A DNA stretch of 64,000 nt from Micromonospora sp. NBC_01796 (lineage in GTDB: Bacteria > Actinomycetota > Actinomycetes > Mycobacteriales > Micromonosporaceae): NCBI RefSeq assembly GCF_035917455.1, contig NZ_CP109078.1, forward strand, positions 806,001-870,000. Direction: 5' to 3'. The stretch's first letter is position 1, and every line of letters begins with the position of its first letter. The translations under genes were made by a program, and so were the position numbers. The notes below the pieces were generated by a model, which was not told the DNA's origin, made no database searches, and saw only the letters and a list, made by a program, of their open reading frames with translations. Positions 8,526-17,644 of the stretch are shown here, one piece after another.

Positions 8526-9704
8526 ATGTCCCAGCCCACACCACCCACGGTGGCCCTGATCGGCGCGACCGGCTACGGCGCCCAGCACCGGGAGGCCATC
8601 GCCGCCCTGGAGCGGGCCGGCCGGGTCCGGCTGGTCGCCCTCTGCGACACCCGGCCACTGTCCGAAGAGGCCCCGGGGGTCGCCGTACACACCGATCACC
8701 GCGCGATGCTGGCCGCCGCCCGCCCGGACATCGTGGTGGTCAGCACCCCGCCGCACACGCACCTGCCGATCGCCCTGGACGCGGTCGCGGCCGGCGCCGA
8801 CCTGCTGCTGGAGAAACCGCCGGTGACCAGCCTCGCCGACCACGACCTGCTCAGCCGGGCCCTGCGGGACGCGGGCCGGATCTGCCAGGTCGGCTTCCAG
8901 GCCCAGGGCTCGCACGCGCTGGCGGCACTGCGGGACGCGATCCGCGACGGGCGGCTCGGCGAAGTCACCGGTGTCGCCGCCGCCGGCACCTGGATCCGCG
9001 ACGACGCCTACTACGACCGCTCCCCCTGGGCCGGCCGGCGCTCGGTCAACGGGCAACCGGTGGTCGACGGCGCCCTGGTCAACCCGTTCGCGCACACCCT
9101 GATGCTCGGTCTCGACCTGGTCCGGGCCGCCGCACCCGGCGCGGTGCCGACCCGGTTCACCCTGGAGCGGTACCGCACCCGGGAGATCGAGGTCGAGGAC
9201 ACCGCCTGCCTGCGGGTCGAGTTCTCCGCCGGGCCACCGCTGCTGATCGCGGTGACACTCAGCGCGGCCGGCTTCCGCGAGGGCGACATGCTGGTACACG
9301 GGACCAACGGGTCGGCGGTGCTGGAGTACCCGACCGACCGGCTGCTGTTCGGCCCGGACGAGGCGGCTCTCCCCGGCGCCGCCGCCGGCCTGGCGAGCGG
9401 CGACCGGACGGGGCTGCTGGCCAACCTGCTCGACCACCGGCGGGACCCGTCCGTCGCGCTGCTCGCCCCGCTCGACGCCACCCGCGACTTCACCGCGCTG
9501 GTCGAGGCGATCCTGACCGCGCCGGCACCCACCCCGGTCGCAGCCGAACACCTGCGCCAGCACCACGACACCGGCAGCCCGGCCTGGGTGATCGACGGCA
9601 TCGACGCGGCGGTCACCACCGCCACCACCACCATGACCACGTACGCCAACCTCAACCTCCCCTGGACCACCTCCCCGTACACAGCCCCCCTCCCCCGACC
9701 CTGA
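8526..9704 (+). CDS. Gfo/Idh/MocA family oxidoreductase
   Basis: A 392-residue NAD(P)-dependent sugar or polyol dehydrogenase. The N-terminal Rossmann fold shows VALIGATGYGAQH, followed by VVVSTPPHTH and the family lysine motif EKPPVTS (EKP) near residue 100. The C-terminal half is the alpha/beta substrate domain. The ATG is preceded by TAGCCT with a 7-nt gap and no ribosome site, which suggests a leaderless transcript. Two upstream in-frame GTG codons would fall in or before that box. It diverges from the sugar-binding lipoprotein gene across LacI-type operators, so co-regulation is plausible. Typical substrates include inositol or glucose derivatives; none can be assigned here. Confidence 0.82.
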   Translation: MSQPTPPTVALIGATGYGAQHREAIAALERAGRVRLVALCDTRPLSEEAPGVAVHTDHRAMLAAARPDIVVVSTPPHTHLPIALDAVAAGADLLLEKPPVTSLADHDLLSRALRDAGRICQVGFQAQGSHALAALRDAIRDGRLGEVTGVAAAGTWIRDDAYYDRSPWAGRRSVNGQPVVDGALVNPFAHTLMLGLDLVRAAAPGAVPTRFTLERYRTREIEVEDTACLRVEFSAGPPLLIAVTLSAAGFREGDMLVHGTNGSAVLEYPTDRLLFGPDEAALPGAAAGLASGDRTGLLANLLDHRRDPSVALLAPLDATRDFTALVEAILTAPAPTPVAAEHLRQHHDTGSPAWVIDGIDAAVTTATTTMTTYANLNLPWTTSPYTAPLPRP

Positions 9705-9710
9705 CACCCC

Positions 9711-9785
9711 GACGATCTTGCAGTTGTGGTGGCGCGCAAATCCGGATGAGCGCCCTGATTCGGGCACCACAACTGCAAGATCGTC
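9711..9785. repeat. GATC-edged palindromic intergenic element (copy 1)
   Basis: Perfect 21-bp inverted arms, each containing GATCTTGCAGTTGTGGTG or its complement, flank a 33-nt centre. It starts 6 nt after the oxidoreductase stop, between two genes on the same strand. It shares the GATCWTGMAGTT arm start with the elements near 22.7 and 28.6 kb. Confidence 0.75.
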
Positions 9786-9845
9786 GACGAGGTCGGCGGC
9801 GGCGTTCGCGGGTCTGTCGATACGGCGGTGGTGGGTGGGTAAATG

Positions 9846-9880
9846 CTCTAATGTCGAGCCGAAATTCGCAAAAGCGACTT
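9846..9880 (+). promoter_or_regulatory. Conserved upstream element of acyltransferase 1
   Basis: A 35-nt stretch starting CTCTAATGTCGAGCCGAAA and ending GCGACTT aligns with the region before the second acyltransferase (CTCTAATATCAACTCGAAA ... GACGACTT). The surrounding non-coding DNA does not align, so it is a candidate shared promoter or regulator site. Confidence 0.5.
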
Positions 9881-9920
9881 GGTGCCTGCACCATGGGCCG
9901 GCTGGCAGGGGTGGACCGGG

Positions 9921-12041
9921 ATGACCGCGCTGGCGGGCCGCGACGAACGTGAGACCCGCTCCCGATCCGGCTTCCGGGGCGACATCCAGGGCATGCGGGC
10001 CCTGGCGGTCGTACTGGTGCTGCTGTTCCACGTCGGACTCGGCGTACCCGGCGGTTTCGTCGGGGTGGACGTCTTTTTTGTCATCTCCGGTTTCCTGATC
10101 ACCGGGCTGCTCCTCGCCGAACTGGAGCGCACCGGTCGGATCTCCCTGGTCCGGTTCTACGCCCGGCGCGCCAAACGGCTGCTGCCGGCGGCGTTCCTCG
10201 TCCTGGCCGGATCCCTGCTGCTCACCTACCTTTTCCTGCCCCGTACCCGGTGGGCCGACACCGGCTGGGACGTGGTGGCCAGCGGCGCGTACGTGATGAA
10301 CTGGCGGCTGGCCACCCAGGCGGTCGACTACCTGGTCGCCGCCGAGGCCCCGAGCATCCTCCAGCACTACTGGTCGCTCGCCGTGGAGGAGCAGTTCTAC
10401 CTGCTCTGGCCGCTGCTGCTGATCGTGGTCGGGGTCCACGCCGCGAAACGGTGGCCGGGGCACCTGCGCCACCGGCTGCTGCTCTGCCTCGGCCTGGTCG
10501 CGATCGCCTCGTTCGCCTGGTCGGTGTACCTCACCCGGAGCAATCCGGAGTCGGCCTTCTTCGTCACCACCACCAGGATCTGGGAACTGGCCGTCGGCGG
10601 CGGGCTGGCCATCCTGAGCCGGCAACTCGTCCGACTGCCCCGCCTCGCCGCCGCCGCTCTCGGGTGGGCCGGACTCGGCACCATCGTGCTGGCCGCCCTG
10701 CTGCTCGGCGAGACCAGCCCGTTCCCCGGCCACCTGGCCCTGCTGCCGACCCTCGGCGCGGCGGCGGTGATCGCCGCCGGGGTGGCCGGCCGGGCGGGAC
10801 CTGCCCGGCTGCTCGACCGGCGGCCGATCCGAGCGGTCGGCGCGATCTCCTACTCGCTCTACCTGTGGCACTGGCCCCTGGTGGTCACCGCCGAGGCCCG
10901 CTTCGGGGAACTGGGCCTGTTCGGCGGACTGGTCGTGGTGGCGCTCTCGACCGCGCTGGCGGTGCTGACCTACCGGTACGTGGAGAACCCGTTCCGGACC
11001 AGGAGGGTCTTCAGTCGCCGGCCGCTGCTGGCACTGCAACTCGGCCTGGCCTGCACCGCAACCGCGGTGGTCATGGGCCTGCTGTTCCAGTTCACCGTCT
11101 GGCCGCCCCCGCGGGTCGGCCCCTCGGCCGCCCTGCCGCCCCAACCGAACGCCACCGCCGGCGGCACCCTGCCCACCGGCCCGCTCGGCGCCGCCGTACT
11201 CGGTGCGCAGCCGCGGCACGACCCGGCGGGCGAGCCGGTGGACCACGTCGACTCGATCTTCCCGGCGCCGCTCGCCGCCCGGAAGGACCTGCCGGACGTG
11301 TACGACAACAAGTGCCTGGTGAACCAGCAGGACAACGAGGTGCTCACCTGCGTGTACGGCAACCGCGAGTCCGACTTCACGGTGGCGCTCGCGGGCGACT
11401 CGCACGCCGCCCAGTGGCTGCCCGCCCTGCAGCCGATCGCCGAGGCGAACGGGTGGCGGCTGGTCACGTACATCAAGGCGGCCTGTCCGCTGATCGGCAT
11501 CACCGTGATCCGGTCCGGTCGACCCAACTCCAGTTGTACCGAGTGGAACCGGACCGTCCGGTCCCGGCTGACCGGTGCGGAGCGACCCAGGCTCCTGCTC
11601 ACCAGCAGTTCGCTCTACACCCCCGTACGCGACGGCCGGGCCCTGAGCGGCGAGGCGGGTCGGAGCGTACTGGCCGACGGGCTCGGGGAGACCTGGTCCG
11701 GGCTGGCACAGGCCGGGATCGCCACCGTCGTGCTGCGCGGCACTCCGCAGCCGGGTCTGGACGTGGTCGAGTGCGTGTCGGAGCACGGGGACCGGTTGAC
11801 CGAGTGCGCCGTCGACCGGGACACCGCCGTGGCCGGGGTGGGACCGATCCAGGCGGAGGCGGCCACCGGGCTGACCGGGGTGCACCTGCTCGACCTCAAC
11901 GACGCGATCTGTCCGGCCGACCGGTGTGCCGCGGTCATCGGCGGGATGCTGGTCTACCGGGACACCAACCACCTGACCGCGAGCTACGCCCGGAGCCTCT
12001 CCCCCCGGCTGCGCGTGGAACTCGACCGCGTACTGGCCTGA
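9921..12041 (+). CDS. Membrane acyltransferase 3 with C-terminal SGNH domain (OafA-like), paralogue 1
   Basis: A 706-residue protein. Residues ~15-370 form an acyltransferase-3 membrane domain of about ten helices, with VVLVLLFHVGLGVPGGFVG and FFVISGFLITG near the start and RFYARRAKRLLPA; the His in LFHVG is the expected catalytic residue. After a Pro-rich linker (about 385-430) an SGNH hydrolase-like domain has GDSHAAQW (nucleophile Ser) and a late DTNH block (Asp/His). Such proteins transfer acyl groups, commonly acetyl, to cell-surface polysaccharide or peptidoglycan. The ATG was chosen because the Arg-rich N-terminus and GDIQGMRALAV follow directly; an in-frame GTG 42 nt upstream adds unsupported residues. 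A same-length paralogue lies directly downstream. Confidence 0.9.
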   Translation: MTALAGRDERETRSRSGFRGDIQGMRALAVVLVLLFHVGLGVPGGFVGVDVFFVISGFLITGLLLAELERTGRISLVRFYARRAKRLLPAAFLVLAGSLLLTYLFLPRTRWADTGWDVVASGAYVMNWRLATQAVDYLVAAEAPSILQHYWSLAVEEQFYLLWPLLLIVVGVHAAKRWPGHLRHRLLLCLGLVAIASFAWSVYLTRSNPESAFFVTTTRIWELAVGGGLAILSRQLVRLPRLAAAALGWAGLGTIVLAALLLGETSPFPGHLALLPTLGAAAVIAAGVAGRAGPARLLDRRPIRAVGAISYSLYLWHWPLVVTAEARFGELGLFGGLVVVALSTALAVLTYRYVENPFRTRRVFSRRPLLALQLGLACTATAVVMGLLFQFTVWPPPRVGPSAALPPQPNATAGGTLPTGPLGAAVLGAQPRHDPAGEPVDHVDSIFPAPLAARKDLPDVYDNKCLVNQQDNEVLTCVYGNRESDFTVALAGDSHAAQWLPALQPIAEANGWRLVTYIKAACPLIGITVIRSGRPNSSCTEWNRTVRSRLTGAERPRLLLTSSSLYTPVRDGRALSGEAGRSVLADGLGETWSGLAQAGIATVVLRGTPQPGLDVVECVSEHGDRLTECAVDRDTAVAGVGPIQAEAATGLTGVHLLDLNDAICPADRCAAVIGGMLVYRDTNHLTASYARSLSPRLRVELDRVLA

Positions 12042-12066
12042 GCGCGTGCCGGCCCGAGCGCAACAC

Positions 12067-12143
12067 CCGGCGCTCCCGACGTCCGGCGCTCCCGACGTCC
12101 GGCGCTCCCGACGTCCGGCGCTCTCGACGTCCGGCGTTCTGAC
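12067..12143. repeat. 16-bp tandem repeat between the acyltransferase paralogues
   Basis: Four consecutive copies and a partial fifth of CCGGCGCTCCCGACGT begin 25 nt after the first acyltransferase stop. Copies 1-3 are identical and copy 4 differs by one base. Copy number is likely to vary between strains. Confidence 0.85.
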
Positions 12144-12177
12144 CGGCGCGGATAAGCGGGGAATACCCTCCACAGTC

Positions 12178-12213
12178 CTCTAATATCAACTCGAAAGTGG
12201 GCATAGACGACTT
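12178..12213 (+). promoter_or_regulatory. Conserved upstream element of acyltransferase 2
   Basis: Begins CTCTAATATCAACTCGAAA and ends GACGACTT, matching the element upstream of paralogue 1 at most positions. It ends 40 nt before the start codon. Confidence 0.5.
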
Positions 12214-12253
12214 AGCTTGTCCGTCCGGCGCCGGCGCGTAGGGGGTAGGCGAG

Positions 12254-14374
12254 ATGACTCAGCTGGCGAGCCGGACCGGGCGCGAGGCCACCGGTCGGCC
12301 CGAGCGCCGAGGTGACATCGAGGGGCTGCGCGGGCTGGCAGTCGTACTGGTGCTGCTCTGTCATGCCGGGCCGTGGGTCGTACCCGGTGGATTTGTCGGG
12401 GTGGACGTCTTCTTCGTGATCTCCGGCTTCCTGGTCACCGGCCTGCTCGCCGACGAGTTGGACCGGACCGGGAAGATCGAGCTGGTCGAGCACTACGGCC
12501 GGCGGGTACGCCGACTGCTGCCCGCCGCACTGGTCGTCCTGTTCGCCACCCTGCCGCTGGCCTACCTGCTGCTCCCACGCTTCCGGTGGGCGGAAACCGG
12601 CTGGGACGTGGTCGCCAGCGGCCTGTGGGTGATGAACTGGCGGGCCGCCGGTGCCGGTGGTGACCAGGTCGGCGCCGACGCCTTCGCCAGCCCGACCCAG
12701 CACTTCTGGGCCCTCGCCGTCGGCGCGCAGTTCCACCTGATCTGGCCGGTGCTGCTGCTCGGCCTCGGACTCTGGGCCGCCCGTCGGGGCGGATCGACGC
12801 GCCGGTGGCTGCTGATCGGCGCCGGGGTGGTCGCCCTCCCCTCGTTCGTCTGGTCGGTCGTGTACAGCAACGGCGCAACGGCGGCGGCCTTCTTCGTCAC
12901 CACCACCCGGGCCTGGGAACTGGCCCTCGGCGCCGGCCTGGCCCTGCTGACCAGGGCACCGGTCCGGCTCACCGGGCCGGTGGCCTCGGTACTCGGCTGG
13001 GGCGGGTTGGCCGCCATCGCACTGGCGGCGCTGCTGCTGGGCGAGGCGACACCGTACCCCGGTGTGGCGGCGCTGCTGCCCACGCTCGGTGCGGCGGCGG
13101 TGATCGCCGCCGGTGGCACCGGGCCGGGGCGGCTGCTGTCGCTGCGACCGGTACGCGCGGTCGGTGCGGTCGCCCTTCCGCTCTATCTCTGGCACTGGCC
13201 GCTGCTGGTGCTGGCAAACGCCCGGTTCGGGGACCTGCACCCCGTCGGCGCCCTGGCGGTCCTGCTCGCCGCCGCCGCGCTGGCGGTGCTCACCCACCGG
13301 TACGTGGAACGTCCCCTGCGTACGCCCGGGTTCTCCGCACCGTGGCAGGCCGGGCAGGCGCTGCGGATCGGTCTGCTCGGCACCACCACGGCGGTGGTCG
13401 CGGGTCTGCTCTTCCAGCTCACCGTCTGGCCACCACCGCCGCCGAACCCGGCCACCGGACTGGCCGCGCCACCGGCGAGCGCCAGCCCGACGCCCGCCCC
13501 CGCGCCGTCCGCACCGCAGGGGGCGGCGGTGCTCGGGGACGAGCCGCGCAGCAACAAGGCCGGTGAGCCGGTGGACCGGGTCGAGAAGATCGTGCCGGAG
13601 CCGGCGAAGGCCGGTGACGACCGACCCGAGGGGTACGACGACAAGTGCCTGACCCCGGCGCAGGAGAGCAAGGTGCGCTCCTGCGTGTACGGCGACCAGG
13701 AGTCCGCCTTCACCGTGGTGCTCGCCGGTGACTCGCACGCCGCCCAGTGGTTGCCCGCGTTGGAGCCGATCGCGCGGGCGAACAAGTGGAAGCTGGTGAC
13801 GTACACGAAGGAGTCCTGTCCGCTGCTGGGCGCTGCGGTGGCGCGGGCGAAGCGGGCGTACCCGAGTTGCACGGAGTGGAACCGGTCGGTACGGACCAGG
13901 CTGACCGGCGACGACCAGCCCCAACTGCTGGTCACCAGCAGTGCGGCGCACACCCTGTTCGCCGACGGTTACGCCCTGACCGGCGAGTACGGCCGGACCG
14001 AGCTGATCGGGAGCTTCCGGGAGACCTGGTCGGAGCTGGCCGACGCGGACCTGCCCACGATCGTGCTGCGCGGCACCCCGCAGCCGGGGCGGGACGTGCC
14101 CGAATGCGTGACCGGGCACCGGCAGCGGCTGACCGAGTGCACCGCGAAGCGGGAGACCGCGCTGGCCGGGATCGGCCCGGTGCAGGAGAAGGCGGCGTCC
14201 GGGCTGGACGGCGTACACCTGATCAACCTCAACGACGCGATCTGCCCGGCCGCCCGGTGTGCCCCGGTGATCGGCGGGATTTTGGTCTACCGGGACAACG
14301 AGCACCTGACCGCCAGCTACGCGGCCAGCCTCTCCCCCCGGCTGCGCGCCGAACTCGACCGCGTCCTGGCCTGA
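12254..14374 (+). CDS. Membrane acyltransferase 3 with C-terminal SGNH domain (OafA-like), paralogue 2
   Basis: Also 706 residues and alignable throughout with the upstream paralogue: RGDIEGLRGLAVVLVLLCHAG (catalytic His), FFVISGFLVTG and HYGRRVRRLLPA in the membrane domain, a Pro/Ala/Ser linker, then GDSHAAQWLPALEPI and DNEHLTASYA in the SGNH domain. The start ATG has GGGGGTAGGCGAG upstream. One difference lies after the loop ending in SPTQHFWALAVGAQFHL, where paralogue 1 has QHYWSLAVEEQFYL; the loss of the acidic pair could alter donor handling. Likely role: O-acylation of an envelope glycan with a related but different acceptor. It arose by tandem duplication; the shared upstream element suggests both copies answer to one signal. 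Confidence 0.9.
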   Translation: MTQLASRTGREATGRPERRGDIEGLRGLAVVLVLLCHAGPWVVPGGFVGVDVFFVISGFLVTGLLADELDRTGKIELVEHYGRRVRRLLPAALVVLFATLPLAYLLLPRFRWAETGWDVVASGLWVMNWRAAGAGGDQVGADAFASPTQHFWALAVGAQFHLIWPVLLLGLGLWAARRGGSTRRWLLIGAGVVALPSFVWSVVYSNGATAAAFFVTTTRAWELALGAGLALLTRAPVRLTGPVASVLGWGGLAAIALAALLLGEATPYPGVAALLPTLGAAAVIAAGGTGPGRLLSLRPVRAVGAVALPLYLWHWPLLVLANARFGDLHPVGALAVLLAAAALAVLTHRYVERPLRTPGFSAPWQAGQALRIGLLGTTTAVVAGLLFQLTVWPPPPPNPATGLAAPPASASPTPAPAPSAPQGAAVLGDEPRSNKAGEPVDRVEKIVPEPAKAGDDRPEGYDDKCLTPAQESKVRSCVYGDQESAFTVVLAGDSHAAQWLPALEPIARANKWKLVTYTKESCPLLGAAVARAKRAYPSCTEWNRSVRTRLTGDDQPQLLVTSSAAHTLFADGYALTGEYGRTELIGSFRETWSELADADLPTIVLRGTPQPGRDVPECVTGHRQRLTECTAKRETALAGIGPVQEKAASGLDGVHLINLNDAICPAARCAPVIGGILVYRDNEHLTASYAASLSPRLRAELDRVLA

Positions 14375-14434
14375 GCCCGGCCGCCTACCTGGCTTCCATT
14401 ACCGGCCCGCTGGCCCGGCCCCGCCTCACTCAAG

Positions 14435-14462
14435 GATCACGTTCGAACCACCGAACGTGATC
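14435..14462. terminator. Hairpin after acyltransferase 2 (GATC-edged)
   Basis: GATCACGTTCG and CGAACGTGATC form a perfect 11-bp stem with a 6-nt loop followed by TTCCCTT. It lies 60 nt past the acyltransferase stop and probably terminates that transcript. Its outer GATC resembles the longer palindromes elsewhere in the window. Confidence 0.55.
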
Positions 14463-14582
14463 TTCCCTTGCCAAGATCGGGTGCGGGCTGGTATTCACGT
14501 ATCTATACCTATGCACCCCCACCATTTCCTGGAGCCGACCGGACCGGTCGGCTCTTTCGCAGCGCCGTCCAAGGAGGATCCC

Positions 14583-17522
14583 TTGCGTCTACCGGAGCGA
14601 ACAGTGTTCGGCAACAGATGGCGGGTCATGCCCGCGTTCGCCACGGCCGTCGTGATCGCGGCCACGCTTCCCGGTGCCACCGCCGCCAGCGCCGCCCCCG
14701 ACCAGGCGGCACCGGCGGCCCCTGCCGCCGCGACGGACTCGTCCGTCGACGAGCACAACCACGAGGCCAGGGACAAGGACAACCGCCGGGGTACGGCGAG
14801 CCCGAGCACCACCCAGCGCTCGCGCGCCGACAGGGTCGACTCCTCCGTACGGTGGAACGCGTTCGGCACCCCGCACGCGCTCGGTCCGGTCGACGCCGGC
14901 CTGGCCACCGGTCTCGCCGCCGACCCGGAGACCGCCGCCCGGCAGTACCTGCTGGCGCAGCGGGACCTGTTCGGTCTGGACGAAGCGGCCGTGGCGAGCA
15001 TGGAGAAGCTGCTCGTCCGGCAGATCGGCACCGGTGCCGTGGTCACCCTTCGGCAGCGCTTCGGTGACCTGCCCGCCGGATTCGACGGTCTGGTCAGCAT
15101 CGCCGTCGACCGGGGCACCGTGGTCCACGTCAGCTCCTCGCTCACCCGCGACACCAGCGCCCCGGCACCGCTGACCATCTCGGCCGACGAGGCGTACGCC
15201 GCCGCGCTCGCCGACGCCGGCCTGCGCGCCGACCAGGTGGCCAGCCACGACCTGCGCAAGGTCGCCGTGCCGACCCCGGTCGACGGCAACCGGGCCGCCT
15301 GGGAGGTGACGCTGATCGGCAAGGAGAGCACCGAGCCGACCGCGTTCACCACCTTCGTGGACGGTACGGACCACAGCGTCCTGGTCCGGGAGGACCTGGT
15401 CGACTACGACTCGGACAACCCGCAGTGGGCGGTCTTCCCGGCCAACCCGCCGAGCAAGACCAACCCGCGCCACGACGACCGGGTCACCTGGTGCTTCACC
15501 TGGACCTGGGGCTGCGAGAAGACGGTCCAGGACGCGGCCAGCGGCCAGGCCTGGGACGTCGACCTGGCCACCGGTGAGCCGACGCTGACCACCCGGGGCA
15601 ACTCGGCGAACAACGTCGTCTCCTGGGGTGCCGGCACCCCGGTCGTGCCGGCCACGCCGAGCCCGACCCGCGACTACGACTACCCGTTCACCGACCAGTG
15701 GCGGCAGTCCAAGTGCAACCCGGAGGTGTTCACCTCGTTGCAGCGCAACGACATCGACGCCGCCACCGCGAACCTGTTCGCGATGCACAACCGGATGCAC
15801 GACTGGGCGTACAAGCTCGGCTTCGACGAGGCGGCCTGGAACCTGCAGGCGGTCAACCTCACCGCCGAGGGCCTCGGCGGCGACGCCGAGCAGGGTCGCG
15901 CCCAGCAGGGCGCGCTGACCGGCAACCGGAACAACGCCAACCAGTCGACCCCGCGTGACGGGCTGCCGCCGAGCACCAACATGTACCTGTGGCAGCCGAT
16001 CGCCGGTACGTCGTACCCGCCCTGCGTGGACGGTGACTACGACATGACGGTGATCGGGCACGAGTACGCCCACGCGATCACCAACCGCATGATCGGTGGA
16101 CCGGACTCCGGCATCGGCGGCCACCAGGGCGGCGCGATGGGCGAGTCCTGGGGTGACCTGCTCGGTACCGAGTACCTGGTCCAGAACGGCTGGAAGCCGG
16201 CCGGGAAGAGCCCGTACATCGTCGGTGGTTACGTCACCGGCAACCTGGAGAGCGGCATCCGCAACTACGACCTCAGCCGCAGCCCGCTGAACTACTCCGA
16301 CGTCGGCTACGCGCTGTCCGGTCCGGCGGTGCACGCCGACGGTGAGATCTGGGGCGCCACCAACCACCGGATCCGCTCGGCCCTGGTCGGCCGGTACGGC
16401 GACGGCAACGCCCTGACCCAGGCGGCCTGCGCCGAGGGCAAGCTGGCGGTCGACAGGTGCCCGGGTAACCGCCGCTGGACGCAGCTCGTCTTCGACTCGT
16501 TCCTGCTCCAGGCGGTCAGCCAGGTCAGCATGCTCGACATGCGGGACAACATGCTCGCCGCCGACGTGCTCCGCTTCGGTGGCCGCAACCAGGACCTCAT
16601 CTGGAACGCGTTCGCCGAGTCGGGCATGGGCCGGGACGCGGCCACGGTCAACGCCGCGGACACCGACCCGACGCCGAGCTTCGCCTCGCCGCACGCCCGC
16701 AACGCCACGGTCACGCTCCGCCCGAAGGGCGACAGCGCGTCCGCACCGGTCCGGCTCTACGTCGGCGACTACGAGGCCCGCGCGGTCCCGATCGCGGACA
16801 CCGACCCGGCCACCGCCCTGCCGGACACCTTCGAGATCGTGCCGGGCAAGGAGTTCTCCTTCCTGGCCGTCGCCCCCGGCTTCGGGCACTCCCGGTTCAC
16901 CGAGAAGTTCTCCTCCGGCGAGCGGGAGAAGCTGGACCTGGACCTAGACCGCAACCTCGCCTCGCTGACCGCCGGTGCGGTGATCAGTGGTGACGGGGTC
17001 AACCTGGACCGGATCGCCGACGACACCGAGACGACCAACTGGGCGTCGCTGGACGGGGTCGCCGGCAAGCGGGTCACGGTCGACCTGCCCGGTGACCGGG
17101 CGCAGACCGTACGGCGGGTGAACGTGAGCGCGTACCTCCGGCCGGCGATCGCCGGTGACGTGGACACGGGCAGTCAGAACGCCCTGTCGGCGTTGCGGTC
17201 GTTCACCGTGCTCGCCTGTGACGAGCGCAGGGCGGACTGCACCGACGACGCCAGCTTCCGGAAGGTCTACACCAGCCGGTCGGACGCGTTCCCCGGTGGG
17301 GCGTTCCGGCCGTACACCCGGGAGCTGAACCTGCGGTCGTTCGAGATCCCGAAGACGACCGCGACCCACCTGCGGCTGGAGGTGACCGCCAGCCAGTGCA
17401 CCGGCGGTCCGCTCTACGCCGGTGAGCAGGACAACGATCCGGCCACCGCGACCGACTGCACCGCCAACAGCCCGTTCCGGACCCAGGTCCGGATCGCGGA
17501 GTTCCAGGCGTTCGAGCGGTAG
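14583..17522 (+). CDS. Secreted fungalysin-type metalloprotease (M36)
   Basis: A large extracellular zinc protease. The best start is a TTG 5 nt after a strong AAGGAGG site, giving 979 residues; upstream in-frame codons lack a ribosome site. The signal peptide (basic RWRVMP, hydrophobic core, ASAAPD) is followed by a propeptide with FTP-like segments to about residue 280. The catalytic domain has HEYAH at 493-497 (two zinc ligands and the catalytic Glu) and the third ligand region GESWGDLLGTEYL about 27 residues later. Residues after ~700 form beta-rich C-terminal domains that may bind substrate. Fungalysins self-process and degrade elastin, keratin or collagen-like proteins. It is followed by a strong terminator shared with a convergent gene. 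Confidence 0.88.
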   Translation: MRLPERTVFGNRWRVMPAFATAVVIAATLPGATAASAAPDQAAPAAPAAATDSSVDEHNHEARDKDNRRGTASPSTTQRSRADRVDSSVRWNAFGTPHALGPVDAGLATGLAADPETAARQYLLAQRDLFGLDEAAVASMEKLLVRQIGTGAVVTLRQRFGDLPAGFDGLVSIAVDRGTVVHVSSSLTRDTSAPAPLTISADEAYAAALADAGLRADQVASHDLRKVAVPTPVDGNRAAWEVTLIGKESTEPTAFTTFVDGTDHSVLVREDLVDYDSDNPQWAVFPANPPSKTNPRHDDRVTWCFTWTWGCEKTVQDAASGQAWDVDLATGEPTLTTRGNSANNVVSWGAGTPVVPATPSPTRDYDYPFTDQWRQSKCNPEVFTSLQRNDIDAATANLFAMHNRMHDWAYKLGFDEAAWNLQAVNLTAEGLGGDAEQGRAQQGALTGNRNNANQSTPRDGLPPSTNMYLWQPIAGTSYPPCVDGDYDMTVIGHEYAHAITNRMIGGPDSGIGGHQGGAMGESWGDLLGTEYLVQNGWKPAGKSPYIVGGYVTGNLESGIRNYDLSRSPLNYSDVGYALSGPAVHADGEIWGATNHRIRSALVGRYGDGNALTQAACAEGKLAVDRCPGNRRWTQLVFDSFLLQAVSQVSMLDMRDNMLAADVLRFGGRNQDLIWNAFAESGMGRDAATVNAADTDPTPSFASPHARNATVTLRPKGDSASAPVRLYVGDYEARAVPIADTDPATALPDTFEIVPGKEFSFLAVAPGFGHSRFTEKFSSGEREKLDLDLDRNLASLTAGAVISGDGVNLDRIADDTETTNWASLDGVAGKRVTVDLPGDRAQTVRRVNVSAYLRPAIAGDVDTGSQNALSALRSFTVLACDERRADCTDDASFRKVYTSRSDAFPGGAFRPYTRELNLRSFEIPKTTATHLRLEVTASQCTGGPLYAGEQDNDPATATDCTANSPFRTQVRIAEFQAFER

Positions 17523-17532
17523 TGGTGAAGTG

Positions 17533-17576
17533 ACGGGTCCGCCTCCGGCCGCTCCCCCGGCCGAAGGCGGACCCGT
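17533..17576. terminator. Convergent terminator after the fungalysin gene
   Basis: Arms of 18 bp (ACGGGTCCGCCTCCGGCC and its near-complement, one mismatch) surround an 8-nt loop, 11 nt past the protease stop and before the end of the convergent membrane-protein gene. Confidence 0.75.
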
Positions 17577-17644
17577 ACCCGGTGTGCCGCGGTCGGGGGC
17601 ACGACCGGAGGAGGTCGGTGCGGCAACCGGGGGTCAGTGGTACG

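Noticed and set aside
8454-12173. Very long minus-strand open frame (about 1,239 codons)
   Set aside because: It lies opposite the oxidoreductase and first acyltransferase, is Arg/Gly/Pro-rich with no domain motifs, and arises from GC-rich codon bias.
12212-14305. Long minus-strand open frame opposite the second acyltransferase
   Set aside because: Same low-complexity composition with no recognisable domain; the plus-strand gene has full family motifs and a ribosome site.
14589-16889. Minus-strand open frame opposite the fungalysin
   Set aside because: Arg/Val/Gly-rich shadow of the protease; the plus strand carries HExxH and a signal peptide.
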